From NCBI GenBank assembly GCA_948146395.1, contig OX411549.1, positions 34,246,693-34,310,692 of the forward strand: a stretch of 64,000 nucleotides of DNA. Direction: 5' to 3'. The stretch's first letter is position 1, and every line of letters begins with the position of its first letter. Shown here one piece after another: positions 33,929 through 46,379 of the stretch. The notes under the pieces are model-generated. The model searched no databases. It saw nothing but the letters and a program-made list of their open reading frames with translations, and had not been told where the DNA came from. The translations under genes were made by a program, and so were the position numbers. Source of the DNA: Fragum whitleyi (taxonomy: Eukaryota > Mollusca > Bivalvia > Cardiida > Cardiidae).

Positions 33929-34369
33929 TTCATATTTTGTATTCCGGTAATGGGTTAAAGATTGACAAAACTAGACCAATAAGTTATAATTCTCCAGAGA
34001 TTAATTAAGTCAACACTAATTAGGTAGTCTGATGTAGAGGGATATATTGCACAACAAGATTGTCTGTACTGGGGCAATTTGTCACTGAAAAAAAAACAAA
34101 AAGTCTCTCTGAGGGATTAGAGTAAAAATATGGTAAATGTCTGTAAATATATAGTCCTTTACAACAATTTTGCACTGATTCTACCGTTTTGTTTCATAAC
34201 ATTTCCCGTAATGGATCAAGTATTGCTTGTAGTAATATGTTGTTTTTTTTTACTATATCCTTTGTAGAGTTTATGAAAGTTTGGATTGTAATAATAGAAA
34301 TTTCAGAACTAACTTGATTTTTGTCAAGCTACCTAGTGTTTGTATTGCCACTATGGCAAGTCATTGAAT

Positions 34370-35135
34370 GTGTGTTTGTCTGTCTGTTTGTGTTTGTCGG
34401 GATCATATCCTCTTCATTTATGATAGATTTCAGAATAGTTTAGCACAAATAATCTTCCTTGAAAGTAGATGTGCCTTTTGACCAAAGTCAAGGTAGCAGC
34501 TCAAGATCAAACATTTAAATTGAGCTTGGCCAGAGTGTACCTCCTACATTTACAAATGGATTTCAAAATGTATTAGCACAATTGTTGTCCTTCACAAGAA
34601 GAAGTGCCATTAGCAATAAAATTTCAGACAGCTTGAAGGTCAAGGTCATTGGTTAAGGTCAAACATAAATATGGAGATTTCATAGTAAATTTGTTTAAAA
34701 CCTTAAAAGCCAAAAATGGCCCAATCTTCAAGAAACTTGGTCAGAATGGTAACAAGGATGAACTCTATTGATCTCATGGGAAAAAAGAGCCGTAATGACA
34801 ATTTAGTGATTACACTCAAAAGGGTTTATCCTTGTGATAAGACATTCATGAGAAATAAGTTCTTACAACTTACAAGATTTATCCCTCTAGATTCTGCTTC
34901 TGGGAAAATTCACTCACACTGAATGTGTTGGTCAACAATAGAAACCAAATAGGTAGCTTCTTCAGGGAGTCGAACTGGGGACCTCTTGGTCTATTAGACT
35001 ACAATCATTGTATTAGACTATTATAGATTTACAATAATGACTACTTTTGCTATAAAATTGACCTTTAATTGTCATTATTGGAGGTAAATAGACAAAAGTG
35101 AACAATATAGTCCTATCATGGTCCTCTTGTTCTTG
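34370..35135 (+). repeat. Helentron-like remnant ending TCTTGTT
   Basis: gtctgtctgtttgtg microsatellite start, aaggtcaaggtcattggtt words, 3' end tcctatcatggtcctcttgtt. A tRNA-like B-box motif (agttcgactcc on the minus strand, near 34970) suggests an embedded SINE fragment. Confidence 0.45.
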
Positions 35136-35810
35136 AGGTTATACAGGAAGGGAAGAGCAGTTTCATTAAAAATTACTGTGCCTAGACCATGGCTCCACAC
35201 AACAAGGAATCCAAGGTGGTATTTTTACTGATCACAGGGTTTGACACTCACTACTTTTAGCTACCAGCCAAAAGGACCTATAAGACCCAAATCTTAAAGG
35301 TCCTCCCTGATAAGAACAGGCCCTCTGAGAAAACTATGTGTATTTGGAGCAGTTTAAGGAGTAAATTGTAAGGAAAACAGTGTGGGAAAAGAAGAAATTG
35401 CTTGAGATGTTTTCAATAAGTTAAGAAAAAAGTACTAGTTTTGGAAAGGCAGCTTTTTTTTTTCAAAACTAGACAGATTTGGAAAGATATGGTCAATAAC
35501 TGCAGTGTTTATTCTAGGAGGGGGATTGGGGATTCCCCCACTTTTTTCAAAGATCCCCCATATTTTATGGATTTGTAGGGGATTTTTTACTAGTATAACC
35601 AAAGAGTTTGAATTACCATATTTCTCAATTACATTGATTTTTGCGTTTAAATCCCCCATATTTTTTGAAATCCTAGAATTAACTCTGAATTAAATACACG
35701 TACAGGCTTAAAGGACCTGCAACATGGCAGCTTCTACCAGTTTGCCCTTAAATTCACAGGCCTCTGGCCCGAGGACTGGTGTGAGTGTCAATCCCAGGTT
35801 CATTTTTCAG

Positions 35811-35932
35811 TGTATACCCTTACCACCGATCAAGACGTGGCCATACCAAAGCGGCTGGACCTTCTCCTGTTGGCTGAGACTCGATCCTGTGACCGGAGTA
35901 ACGGTGGAAAGAGAGAGACCCTATCTCTACTG
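35811..35932 (+). CDS. NBEA/LRBA: NBEA/LRBA exon e: start of concanavalin-A-like lectin domain
   Basis: 40 codons plus two bases, entering in phase 0 and leaving in phase 2; acceptor catttttcag, donor gtatga. The product includes LPPIKTWPYQSGWTFSCWLR and ends RPYLY, with the last two bases starting a Cys codon. This is the first beta-strand pair of the concanavalin-A-like (laminin-G-type) domain found N-terminal in NBEA, LRBA and related BEACH proteins. WPYQxGxTF and the RPYLYC motif are the recognisable anchors. The intron after it is short (841 bases). Confidence 0.95.
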
Positions 35933-36610
35933 GTATGATTGAAGAGTAATCTCTTTCGATGTCTTTTTACAAACCATCAATAACTTTGGTTTTCAGTAAT
36001 CAGAATGGGAAATTTTATGACTTACACATTTAACTTTTGTTCTGGCTTATCATAAGAATAGTCATTGCAAGTTTTTTCAAATGACTTCCCAAAAAAAGAA
36101 TTTGGATGAGAAATGACTGAGTTAGATATTTTTAAGCTTGGCTGTTTTCCGTGAAGACACAAGGTATTGTCACCACCTTGGCACCATGGTTTTGCGATTG
36201 ATGTTGTTGTTGGCGTAGGTGTTAACATGACAAACCATAAGCCTTATCATCAATATTTTTAATAAGACTCTTGGGTAGAAGTAATGCTTTTACACTATCC
36301 ACAAAAATGGTAACATTAGATTGACTATATCATTGGTGAGCATCCAAAATGTTCTATCTATAGCTTAATTCAAGCTGTAAATACTACATTTTGGTTGCTC
36401 ACCAATATTATGATACAAATAAAAAATAAACAAATTAAGTGGGTACCTCTGTATTGTCAATATTCTTGTAATAAATTATTGATAGTGTGAGAACCACTGA
36501 GGCTGAATCTTGTATATGATTATGTTGGATATATTACACATATTTGGAATGATGATAAATCCCATCCATACAAATGTTGAGATACAATGTAGCATGGTCA
36601 AGATCCTGTG

Positions 36611-36694
36611 ATATCAAGGGGTCAGTGTAATACTATTGTAAGTGCCTATAACTTTAAAGGCACTTACAATAGTGTTGCACTGACACCTTGATAT
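36611..36694. repeat. 84-bp near-perfect palindrome, 79 bases before exon f
   Basis: Arms atatcaaggggtcagtgtaa... and its complement, with attgtaagtgcctata / aggcacttacaatag innermost, a loop of a few bases. In the transcript it would form one long hairpin. Confidence 0.85.
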
Positions 36695-36773
36695 ATGAAG
36701 TGTTAACTTCTGAAAAATGTTTGTTTTGGTCGGATTGGTGTTAAAGAAAACAACTTTTACTTGTATATTTCAG

Positions 36774-36900
36774 TTTTCACACCAATAAAGGTGTTGGTTA
36801 TTCTGCCAATTTCCTGGGAAACTCCCTGGTCATAACCTCCATGAAGATCAAGGGTAAAGGATTCCAACACTGTGTCAAGTATGAGTTTCAACCTAGAAAG
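36774..36900 (+). CDS. NBEA/LRBA: NBEA/LRBA exon f: concanavalin-A-like lectin domain, strands around GVGYSANF and KGFQHCVKY
   Basis: One base completes the Cys codon begun in exon e, then 42 codons to phase 0; acceptor gtatatttcag, donor gtaaat. The product runs [20 protein letters not shown] and continues [17 protein letters not shown]. It matches the vertebrate [41 protein letters not shown] almost residue for residue, the strongest family signal in the window. An 84-base palindrome ends about 80 bases upstream of the acceptor. Confidence 0.96.
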
Positions 36901-37305
36901 GTAAATCATGTTATGATATTACCTACGTCCCGTGAGTGAAATACTCCCGTTGAATATTTTTGATATTACAAATAGCGGAAAAAATATGCAAATGAGCTAA
37001 GAATGTAAACCAACGTTATATTTTCTGTGCGATTATGACATCATAATGTATCACAAACGGCATGTGTTTCACGGAAAAACTTGAACCAATCAATTTCTGG
37101 AATTTCCTCAATTTGTAGAAAAAATAAGGTCATATTACAGTCTAAACTGTCGATAGCAGCCATCCACAGGACAAGGCTAAATCGGCCACATATGGGAGTT
37201 GGCCGCTTAACAGAAAATCTCTCAGCCTCGTTTTTATCTATTTTTAGATGACTTGTTTAATAGATTCTGTATTCAATGACCACTCATTCAATATTCTCTA
37301 ATTTT

Positions 37306-37720
37306 TACACGCTGCTGAAGATACCATATATTGATACCTATGTCTGTCCCTCTGTCTGTCAGTTTGTAAGTCTGTTCATAAGTCCTTATCGTGTTAAGAT
37401 CTTTTGCAGATGTTTCCTTCGTTTTAAGGTGGATTTTTATGAAACTTTTGCAGAATGTTCCTCACCATGTGACCATGTGCATATTGTCACAAATTGGTAA
37501 TATTATGTTGTGCCATGGAAAAAAGGGCCTTAATGTAATTTTTTTTTTGACACAAGACCTCTTACATTTATGGATGGATTTGCATGAAACATTAAAATGT
37601 CCCTTATTATATGGCGTATATTTCATGGTTTGGTGATGATATGCTGCATTATGGAAAAAAGGGGCTTTGATGTAAAGTTTCTTGTTATGATTTCAAATAT
37701 TGACTAGTCTCCGCTTAAAG
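37306..37720 (+). repeat. Helentron-like fragment (ACACGCTGC head)
   Basis: Follows tttttt, contains ctgtccctctgtctgtcag and gaaacttttgcagaatgttc units. No 3' end identified. Confidence 0.4.
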
Positions 37721-38109
37721 GGCCATTACAAAATTAATATTATTGACTAATGATTAAATATTATTTATTTTATTTATATTATAAATTTTTGTGCATTCTG
37801 ATGGGCTGAAAAATTTGTTTATTGTTCAATAAAAGCAATGTTGAGTAGGCAGCTACTTTTTTTCATGCAAAGAAGTCTCGCAAGAAATCTGTCCGATTAC
37901 GAAGAAATTCTTCTATTGTTGCTTCAAAATACTAAATTACAAGAGATGAAGAAAGTTTTTTTTTATTTCTTTGAGGTACGAAATTAAACACCTAATCACA
38001 CTCATGTTTGAATCCACTTTGCATATTCATACAGTGTGATTAGGTTTTAAGTTTCATACCTTAATGAAATTAAAAACAATAACTCTTTTCTTCTATTAAT
38101 AATTTTGAA

Positions 38110-38347
38110 CCGCCGATAGACGGTCGTGCATTGTCCGTCGCCCATCATCCGTCATAAACAATATAGAAAAACATCTTCTTTTCCTGAACCACTGGGCCGA
38201 TTTCAATGAAACTTTGCCAGAATGTTCCTTGGATGACCCTTTCAAAACTTGTTTTCTAAATTTTGATTGGCCCATAATTATGGGCGTGGCATTTTTATGC
38301 CCCCGCATCGAGAGATCGGGGGCATATTGTTTTACTCATGTGCGTCT

Positions 38348-38378
<31 letters not shown>

Positions 38379-39356
38379 CGAAAACTTAACCTTTGCCTTT
38401 TCTCCAAAAGTATTTGACATACAAAGCTCAAATTTGGCATGATGATAGATCTCAATGATCCGCATCTGCTGGTACCAAAGTCAAGGTCATGTGACAAGGT
38501 CAAGGTCATCTGTCAAGGTCAAACTTTGAAAAAAAATTGCTGTTACGGGGGCATTAGTGTTTCACAAACACATCTTGTTTCACTTAGAAGTCTTTGAACA
38601 ACATCTCCTCCTGAACCACAGGGTCGATTTCAACGAAACTTTACCAGAATGTAAAATTGTTCGCGAAATTTTGATTGGCCCATAAATATGGGCGTGGCTG
38701 GGTGTGCCTTATTTTGAGTCTGAAACCTTTGAATGACATCTCCTCTTGAACCACTGAGCAGATTTCAATGAAACTTTACCAGAATATTCCTTTGGTTATC
38801 CTTTACAAAAATTGTTGGCGAAATTTTGATTGGCCCATAAATATGGGCATGGCATATTTTGAGCCTGAAATCTTTGATCAACATCTCCTCCTGAACGACA
38901 GGGCTGATTTCAATGAAACTTTACCAGAATGTTTCTTGGATGAACCTGTTTTTGAAAAATTGTTCGCGAAATTTTGACTGGCCAATAATTATTGGCATGG
39001 CAGGGCTGGGCTTTTTTTGAGCCTGAAATCTTTGAACAACATCTCCTCCTGAACCACTGGGCCTTTTAACAATGAAACTTTACCAGAATGTACCTTGGGT
39101 GACCCTTTTCAAAAATTGTTCGCAAAAGTTTGTTTGGCCCATAAATATGGGCATGGCAGGGAGGGGCTTATTTTGAGCCTCCTCAGTAATAATTGGGTGG
39201 GCAGAGTCTATTCTCACTTTAAAATCTTGGAATAATATATCCTATTCAACAACTAGGCAAATGTGAATGAAACTTTGCCAGAAATTTGCTTGGATGAGTT
39301 CCACTGGACCGATAAATTTCAGGTGAGCAATTTAGTGCCATTCTGGCCTTCTTGTT
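38110..39356 (+). mobile_element. Outer Helentron-like element, 5'-damaged
   Basis: Tandem units of 145-155 bp with catctcctcctgaaccac and cccataaatatgggc, as in 22140-22850. 3' part ttcaggtgagcaatt then gtgccattctggccttcttgtt. Hosts the insertion at 38297-38578. Confidence 0.6.
38297..38578 (+). mobile_element. Complete 282-bp nested Helentron-like element (ATGCCCCCG family)
   Basis: 5' hairpin atgcccccgcatc...gatcgggggcat, gtctgtccgtcc microsatellite, three caaggtca blocks, subterminal cgggggcat. Then a perfect 3' hairpin gtgtttcacaaacac (38557-38571) and ATCTTGT. Left flank gcattttt and right flank ttcactt join to the unoccupied gcatttttttcactt seen at 22261. The smallest complete example in the window; a second copy begins at 63662. 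Confidence 0.82.
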
Positions 39357-40162
39357 CATTAGTAAAACAGGGTTTAAAAAATCTCTGAAAGTGTTGAATG
39401 TAAAACGATAAATTCTCTTTCATTTTGGATTAAAAGTTCTTTTGTCTTGCAAGTTTCTAAATTAGGCTGCAGAGTTAATCTGCAACATGCAATGCACAGT
39501 CAGACCAGTTAATGATGTTGAATTTGTCTCTGAGGGCTGTAATTATTTTTTCTCCCTGGAAAATTACTGTTTACGAGAATCTGAAAGGGAATGCTTGTTT
39601 CAACAAGGTCATTGTTTTCTGAAAGATTTCTTTTAATTTCTGAAATGTGCTCCTTAAATATGATTTGTTTGAAATATGAGGTTGTACTTTTAAATTCAAA
39701 TTTCAATTTGTCTTTCAAAAGAAATGTGCAAATATTTTGGATTCAATGACATATAAAAGAATAGAAAATGTGAATAGCAGAGTCAAAATTGAATAAAAAG
39801 AAAACAAGTGTTATAAGTATGTAAATGTTAAAGCTGTTACAAAATATCCCCTCATTACCTTAATGCTCTATAGCCCAACATAAACAACCTATTTTAATAT
39901 AGACCAAAAATATTGAATCAACCTTCAATATCTTCTTTATTCAAACAACCTATGAGATTAACAAAATTCATTGATTTTAATTAGGCAAGTTTGAAGACTG
40001 ATCAATATACATTAATTGACTGAATATGTTTGCCTATAACTGTTCTTGTACAGACTACTATTTCTCACAAAAAAGGTTGAATTTTAAGCTCAGAAAGTGT
40101 TCAGATAAACTATTGTGTTCACTTACTGTCTGTCCATCTTTAGTCTGTCAGCGATTTGTAAA

Positions 40163-40626
40163 CCCTTGTCATGCTGAATAAAAAATCTTGGCATAATTGC
40201 AACAAAATCAAAGTGCTCAAAGCACTGTATGCACTAAATGTGAGAAGGTGTTCATTTATAAAATTATTTCTTAACCCTTTCCTGTTTTACAAAATATTGA
40301 CCCGTCCAAATTCAAAGGTTTTGCAGACGAAAATTTAAAGTGCATTTAATTTGAAAAATAACCATTCAGTAGGGTAGAAAATAGTGTGGAAAAAGAAGAA
40401 ATTGCTTGTCAGAAGCAATTTCTTCTTTTTTCACAATGTTTTCTCAATCATAAAATGACTGGCATGTAAAAAGCAGGGATTAAACAGTAAAGGGCTAAAC
40501 CTTTTCTGGTTCAAAAAAGGAAAAACAGTTGGTATAGACAAAGATCAGACAGCACATATGTGCTGGCTGATGTTTGTCTATAGCTCCTTCCAAATTAGGA
40601 ATATTCGGGGTTCAGCATAACAAGGG
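40163..40626. mobile_element. piggyBac-like MITE containing a small hairpin insert
   Basis: Ends cccttgtcatgctgaa and ttcagcataacaaggg with TTAA on the right. Inner hairpin gtggaaaaagaagaaattgc / gcaatttcttctttt (about 40385-40440) is a separate foldback repeat. Confidence 0.7.
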
Positions 40627-40639
40627 TTAAAAGATAATC

Positions 40640-41036
40640 TTCTTCTAAATCACAGGGCAAATCAAGCTTAAATTTGAATGTTTGGTGGAGCTCTACCAAT
40701 ATTGTAATAAAACTAGTTTCATCAAGAACTCTGGTTGAAAGGCAGAAAATTTAGAACATTGTAGAAAAACCTTTTTACTCCTAAACCTCTCTGCTGTTGT
40801 TGAAAACTTTAGTTTCATTTAAAACTTAGTTACCATGGTATCAGAAAGGCCAAATATTGAGAAAATCTTAACCAAGAAATCTTCTCCTAAACCGCAAGGC
40901 CAATTAATTTTAAATTGACATGGATGTTCCTTGGGTGAAACTTTACCAAAGTCGCTGAAAGAATTGAAATCCATCTAAACTTTTTAAATTTTGATTTACT
41001 AATATCTTAGGACCATCATGGTCCTCTTGTTTTAGA
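40640..41036 (+). repeat. Helentron-like 3' remnant
   Basis: Units with tcttctcctaaaccgcaagg and a clear 3' hairpin aggaccatcatggtcct followed by CTTGTT at 41012-41036. Confidence 0.5.
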
Positions 41037-41102
41037 ATCTGAAAGTTTAATATGTTTCATAACACAAATTTTAGTGATCTTCACATTAGTGTATAATTTC
41101 AG

Positions 41103-41222
41103 TGGTATATGGTATCCATTGTCCATGTTTATAATAGATGGAGTCGTTCAGAGATTCGATGTTATGTTGATGGACAGCTAGCCTCTGGAACTGATATGTC
41201 ATGGCTGGTCAGCACATCAGAT
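41103..41222 (+). CDS. NBEA/LRBA: NBEA/LRBA exon g: lectin domain [13 protein letters not shown] segment
   Basis: 40 codons, phase 0/0; acceptor gtataatttcag, donor gtgagt. The product opens [20 protein letters not shown] and continues [20 protein letters not shown]. It matches the vertebrate [26 protein letters not shown] block, the central strands of the concanavalin-A-like fold. The intron before it (4.2 kb) is packed with Helentron-like sequence; the one after holds a SINE with a 9-base target duplication. Confidence 0.95.
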
Positions 41223-41360
41223 GTGAGTATATTGAGAGCATAGTGCAAAACCATTGTAAGTGCCTATAAAGAATAGACATTCACATTTTTTCCTTTACCC
41301 TAAGATACAAACAAATATTATGATAGTTTATTAAGGAAAACACATAGTTTTTCCTTTGTG

Positions 41361-41581
41361 AAACCCAGATTCGACAGTGACACTCAATCTTTCCAACTAT
41401 TTGTCTCTCACCAATGGCTTGATAATCTTAGACCTATGTGAGATAGTAGCTGGAGGCTAGGAAAGGATGTGATGGTTGTACCGTAAAGAGAAATACCAGG
41501 AATCCATTGTTAGGTCCTCCAGCTGCTGCATTATAACTGAAAATTGTTGAAAGCAGCGTTAAACTCCATTTAAACAATCAA
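41361..41581 (+). mobile_element. SINE with 9-bp TSD in the g-h intron
   Basis: Body from gacagtgacactcaatcttt to the aaacaatca tail; tcctttgtg repeats at 41352-41360 and 41582-41590. Confidence 0.85.
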
Positions 41582-41849
41582 TCCTTTGTGTGAATAATAG
41601 ATAGAATCTTTCATAAATTTTGATAGTACCTCGACAGACAGCTTGGTCACCTTTCGGAGTGAAAGCAAATTAGACAATATAGAAACTGCAGCAGATCTAG
41701 GATTTCTGTTAAGGAGGCTTGAACATCAAAAGGATGGTGGGAGAGGGCATTTTTCTAGTATCCATCAATTTTGATCAAATTTCTGCATGGAAATGACATA
41801 ATAAGGCTACAGAGGGGAATCGTTTGAACCTCCAGGAACCCAGGGGCGC

Positions 41850-42030
41850 AGATAAGAGAGAGTTTAACCAGTCTAAAATATTTATTACTCAATGAAACCC
41901 TATGATGTGGGTACTCATTTGAATTGTCTCATTGAGACATTTCCAATGAGTAACCACAACATAGGCTTGAGGCAAGAACTAGTGAAATATTTAAATATCT
42001 AAAATACTCCCTCTATCTGTAGCTCTGGGA
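41850..42030. repeat. Palindromic MITE (cctatgatgtggg / ccacaacatagg)
   Basis: Central gtctcattgagac dyad and agtctaaaatatttattact / actagtgaaatatttaaata arms; ends near gcagataagagagag and ctccctctatctgtagct. Confidence 0.65.
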
Positions 42031-42571
42031 ACCCTCTGGCTGGGCCACTGAAATTGTTATGAGTAAAGACTTTCTATACTCAATTTTGAATAAAGGAAAA
42101 TCATTGGGAACATTGCTTGGAGTTTTCTGTAAACTTGAAAGTACCTCGAATGTAAGAGTAGTAATTTTGAGTTGTTTTTAAGGTAATTGGGCTTCTGGTG
42201 GTACTTTGGTTATTTAATACGCTTGAAGAAAATCACATTTTATTAATTCTTTCATATCGTCTGTTGAGATATTTTGGGCATATTTTAATTTGATGACAAA
42301 AGGCAGTAAAACACTGCGATTTGTTATCAAATTATAATATGCCCTCTTTGATTCTTACGTTTATTTTGTTTTATATGTCATCCTAAGCAGGATGGTTGAT
42401 GTTTATGACATAAAATAAACCCATATGCAAAGTGCTGCCCTCTCATCACTGCGCCCATATTATTCCCGAGCTTTAGTCCCTAGAATCGCCAAGGGTTCCC
42501 GATTGAAGGAAAATAAGTCAACAAGTTCATGATTTTATGAAGATGATGTGAATTACTTTTCTATATTTTAG

Positions 42572-42718
42572 CCATTCGACAAGTGTTTTATTGGTGGAAG
42601 TTCAGAAGGGGAAACTGACCATATGTTCTGTGGACAACTCTCTGCCCTTTATCTGTTTAGTGAGGCCCTTACTCCACAACAAATTGCTTCTATTTATGAA
42701 CTAGGATCTAGTTATAAG
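42572..42718 (+). CDS. NBEA/LRBA: NBEA/LRBA exon h: lectin domain FCGQLSALYLFSEAL segment
   Basis: 49 codons, phase 0/0; acceptor ctatattttag, donor gtaacg (a weak +4/+5). The product opens PFDKCFIGGSSEGETDHMFC and continues GQLSALYLFSEALTPQQIAS, ending GSSYK. Vertebrate counterpart: DKCFLGSSETADANRVFCGQLGAVYVFSEALNPAQI. It holds the last strands of the lectin-like domain. The intron after it (4.4 kb) contains the 3-kb TTAA-ended element. Confidence 0.95.
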
Positions 42719-43213
42719 GTAACGCTTGTTCTCAACTTCTCATAATATTACAGTCAATCTTGCTCAAGTGCCCACGTCTATTAAGCAATCATTTTTATTT
42801 AGCAACTGATTTCAAATCCTCTTTTTTAAATGGAAATATCTGAAAAAATAGGTACCACTGGTATGAAAGAAAATTGTAAATAAATCCTATGCTGATAAAC
42901 TCACCATAATCGTCTCAATAAGACGATTCTGTTGAGTCTTTACAGCAAAGATTTCTAGAAAAGTTTGCTATAACATACATATTCGATCAAAATCATATTT
43001 CTTAATTGTAATCAAAACATGTGTTAAGCGACCATTTTCTTTAACGACAACTTTTTGGTGGTCCCATTCCTGGTTGCTTAATACAAGTTTTACTGTACTA
43101 TTATGTGAGACAGCACAGATGAACTATTAGTTTATGATTGGCTATTTTTGATGCAAGCCTAAAACATTACTATAGCATTCATTTTGATTTTCAATTTCAT
43201 GATGTTCTTAGCC

Positions 43214-46200
43214 TTAAGGTGGGACGTTACAGTTTTGGGGAGACAACTCGCCTAGAAAAAAAATTGTGAGGGGGCCTTGTTAAAATCAACTTTATATGAA
43301 GTTGCGCGGGCACAGTGGAAGGCTTTTTTTCAAACAATCGTACTTTCGTCAACCTACACGCAGGATTGTCCTGAATTCAAAATAAAAACGTTCGCGAAAC
43401 ATTTCAGAAATATACGACTGCTAAGAAAGGTTCACTTTCTAAACATTTGCAAATGTTTTTGCATCCTGAACTGCAGGATTTGGCAATTATTACGAGGGAC
43501 AAAATGAAATCCGGTCATGCGTTCAGAATAACGAATCACAAACGATCATCCGAAAAATGGTAGTCTGCATTACCGTGTAAAGTATATCTAATAAGTGTCG
43601 TAAAAACAGAAAGGAGACAACGTAGAAAAAGGCCAATTTCAACCTTTAAAAAAATCATTTCTTCTCTCTAAATATCCATCTTTATTTATTCCGTTTAAGT
43701 GTGTTTGTAAGAGTGAAAACAATAATTTGATAACAATTATTAATATTCCATCAATAGCTTTGTCAACATTGAATATTTCAATAAGCAATGATTTCAAAAA
43801 GCTTTCATATTATTCAAAGAGCGTATGTATTCGAGAGTTACTGCGTCTGCTCCTTGACCAAGAAGTCCCGAGATCGGGTATAAATACCGGCGATTTTTTT
43901 TCCTTTATTTGGCCCTGAGACTGTTGAACTCTTCTGTAATCCACAGAATCAAGAGGGATCAATGTAAAATTTAGGAAACTGTTTCCAAACCATTGTAAAA
44001 TAAATTAGGTTAAAATTATCAACATAATCACAGAATTCTAAAATCTTTAAAATCAATCGAAAGACATGTTTTCTTTCTTTTTTGTTTCAATCGAGTAATA
44101 AACCATCTTATCTTCCGTGGCAACTGAAATGGCATATTCAGTGCTCTCAATAAGGGCCTAAATCAGGAATTTTTGTAATTCCATGTTGGGATTTCAGGAA
44201 TTTTTTTTACAATGTAAGGAATTTTTAACCCGACCCCTGCTATCTCCATCCCCCCCCTCCCCCCTCCCCCCGCACACATACCTTCCATTTTCTGTACACT
44301 TTGTAAATGCTCGTTTCCTTGTTGAATGTAAGTTAAATTATTGCTCCCAAATTCCATGATTCTGGTTGGTTCTCTAAGAATAAACGACGTCCCTACAGCT
44401 TTAAACTTGTAGCTTTGACTTAGTTGTAGGGACGAGCTTTGGTTTCACAATCCCCTTTTATTACTTTCATTGAATAAATTATGGAAACTAATATAAGAAA
44501 ATGTGGAGTTTCTATTTGGAATTGGTCCTTAGATGTATCTTGCGCGGTGGGCCTAGGAAATGCGGTTTAATCAAATTTAAGTTGCGATGTTTTGGTATCC
44601 GGTGATATTACGGAAATTGATGCAGCTTTAATTTTCTTCGGCCTGTCGTTCTAAAGGTGGCGAACGTTCTACGTTGTGTGCCAATAAAAATATAAAGTTC
44701 TAGGCCTATTCAAACTTACGCAGAGTTATCCGAATAGCAGAAGTGAAGAAAAATTTGTTATTTCAAATCTCGTCAGACATGTTGCAGACAACTTAAATGA
44801 CGTTATTGGGATTTCCCCACGTTCTCCGAAGATGTCGATTCTACACGTATTTAGACGAGGAAAGTCGAATGACCTTTCGTAAATGTTTTTCGGTAGCGTC
44901 TTTTTCACTTCGGATAAATTGCCCGTTGATCTATTCTAAGAGTTTTAGGAAGAGATATTTCGAAATTCTATCGGTCTGAGCTGCACGAACTACGTTTGAT
45001 ATAACGAATTTTCCCCTGATTTGATTTTTGTTTGTTTCAATAATCCTATCAAAGGACCCTCGCGATCTGTATCCGACTAAGAAAGATAATGACAAAAGCG
45101 GTAATGACGCGTCGCTAACCCGACAAGATTGCGTAATCAGAGACTGGTTGTTATAGCGACAGTTTAATACCCCGTGCGTTACACATGGCTTGTTTTGATC
45201 AGCTATAATGTGTATGCTCGCGTTTATTATCGATTTTTTGCACGTGTAGACTTACGTTAAATGCTTTATTAGGTAAATTCGTAAACGTCCGGGGTCAAAT
45301 TACAGGACGTTTTCTCTGAATCTCAGACGTTTTTTTACGTCCGGGTTTGATTTTCCGGACGTAATTTCTGAAATTCTGGACGTATATTACGTCGACGTCC
45401 GCTTATTGAGAGCACTGCATATTATTTCTATATGTAATTGCCTCATATAGAAAGTAAGTTCATGGAGGAAAACCTCGTGTTTTATTCAGGATAATGGCTG
45501 TGCATGTGGCGGATCCAGAGGGAATGGGGTGTTAAGTCTTTCACTGGGTAATTCGGCAAAACTTTGGTAATGATGTGAAATGACTATCCCCCCCCCCCCC
45601 CCCCTTAATTGTAGTTTAAACCCTGTTACAGAAATCCTACAACTGCCATAGGCGTTACCAAGTGTATCAAAATTACAAATGGTTTTTATTGTTGATTTGG
45701 AAATCAGGGGACGTAACAGTGCCTGGACAAAATCAAATTAGAGTAGGAAATTATGGGTGGTACTGTACTTCAAACTTATGAAATTGACTAAAAGTGCCTG
45801 GATACATATACTTTTCTTAATTAATTTCAGTTGAACGATAGTTGGGCTAATTTTCAATTGACATATTTGGAGTTTATTTGATATAAGTGTTTGCTTTTTT
45901 TGCCTTCAAAAAAATATTCACTTTTAATCTTTGAGGAGCATTTAAAGCAAAATGTCCACTTTTCACTTATTAATGTCCTTTCTAGAAAGTTTATCATATT
46001 TTCATGTTTTCCATATCTATGGCTGTAAATATATGTTAATTTAGCACACCAGCATTGTGATTGGTCGGTGTAATAAACAGTTTTCTGTGATATTTTCAAA
46101 AACATGGCCACCTTAAGAAAATGTAAATATTTTCAAAATATGTGTGGAAAGCTATGTTGATATTTTCACTATATCTGTGCATATGAATGCTCTAAAACAT

Positions 46201-46255
46201 ACATCTGTTTCGCGGATATTTGGAAATCCCCCGAAACTGTAACGGCCCTCCTTAA
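43214..46255. mobile_element. ~3.0-kb TTAA-ended DNA element, non-coding
   Basis: TTAA then ggtgggacgttacagttttg; at the other end the complement (cgaaactgtaacggccctcc) then TTAA. About 23 bp of inverted ends with 3-4 mismatches and a TTAA target fit a piggyBac-type element. No transposase-like frame was seen. Contains the 1.28-kb element at 44139 and a poly-C tract (45588-45604). Confidence 0.55.
44139..45417. mobile_element. 1.28-kb DNA element with 16-bp perfect TIRs and 6-bp TSD, nested
   Basis: Perfect inverted CAGTGCTCTCAATAAG ends, flanked directly by catatt on both sides (44133-44138, 45418-45423). The interior is GC- and CpG-richer than its surroundings (acgtccg repeats near 45300-45410) and lacks a long frame. 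Superfamily not assigned. Confidence 0.75.
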
Positions 46256-46379
46256 ATGATGAAAATGCAAACAAATATTAAAGACAATCATAAGTAAGGC
46301 ATTTATACAGTGTTTATTCTCTGGGGTTTGGGAACGGGTCCAAAACCAATATTTCTCAAATATTGGGATAGATTATAAT

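Noticed and set aside
34945..35020. tRNA-like B box (agttcgactcc, minus strand)
   Set aside because: No closed cloverleaf could be drawn; at most a SINE fragment.
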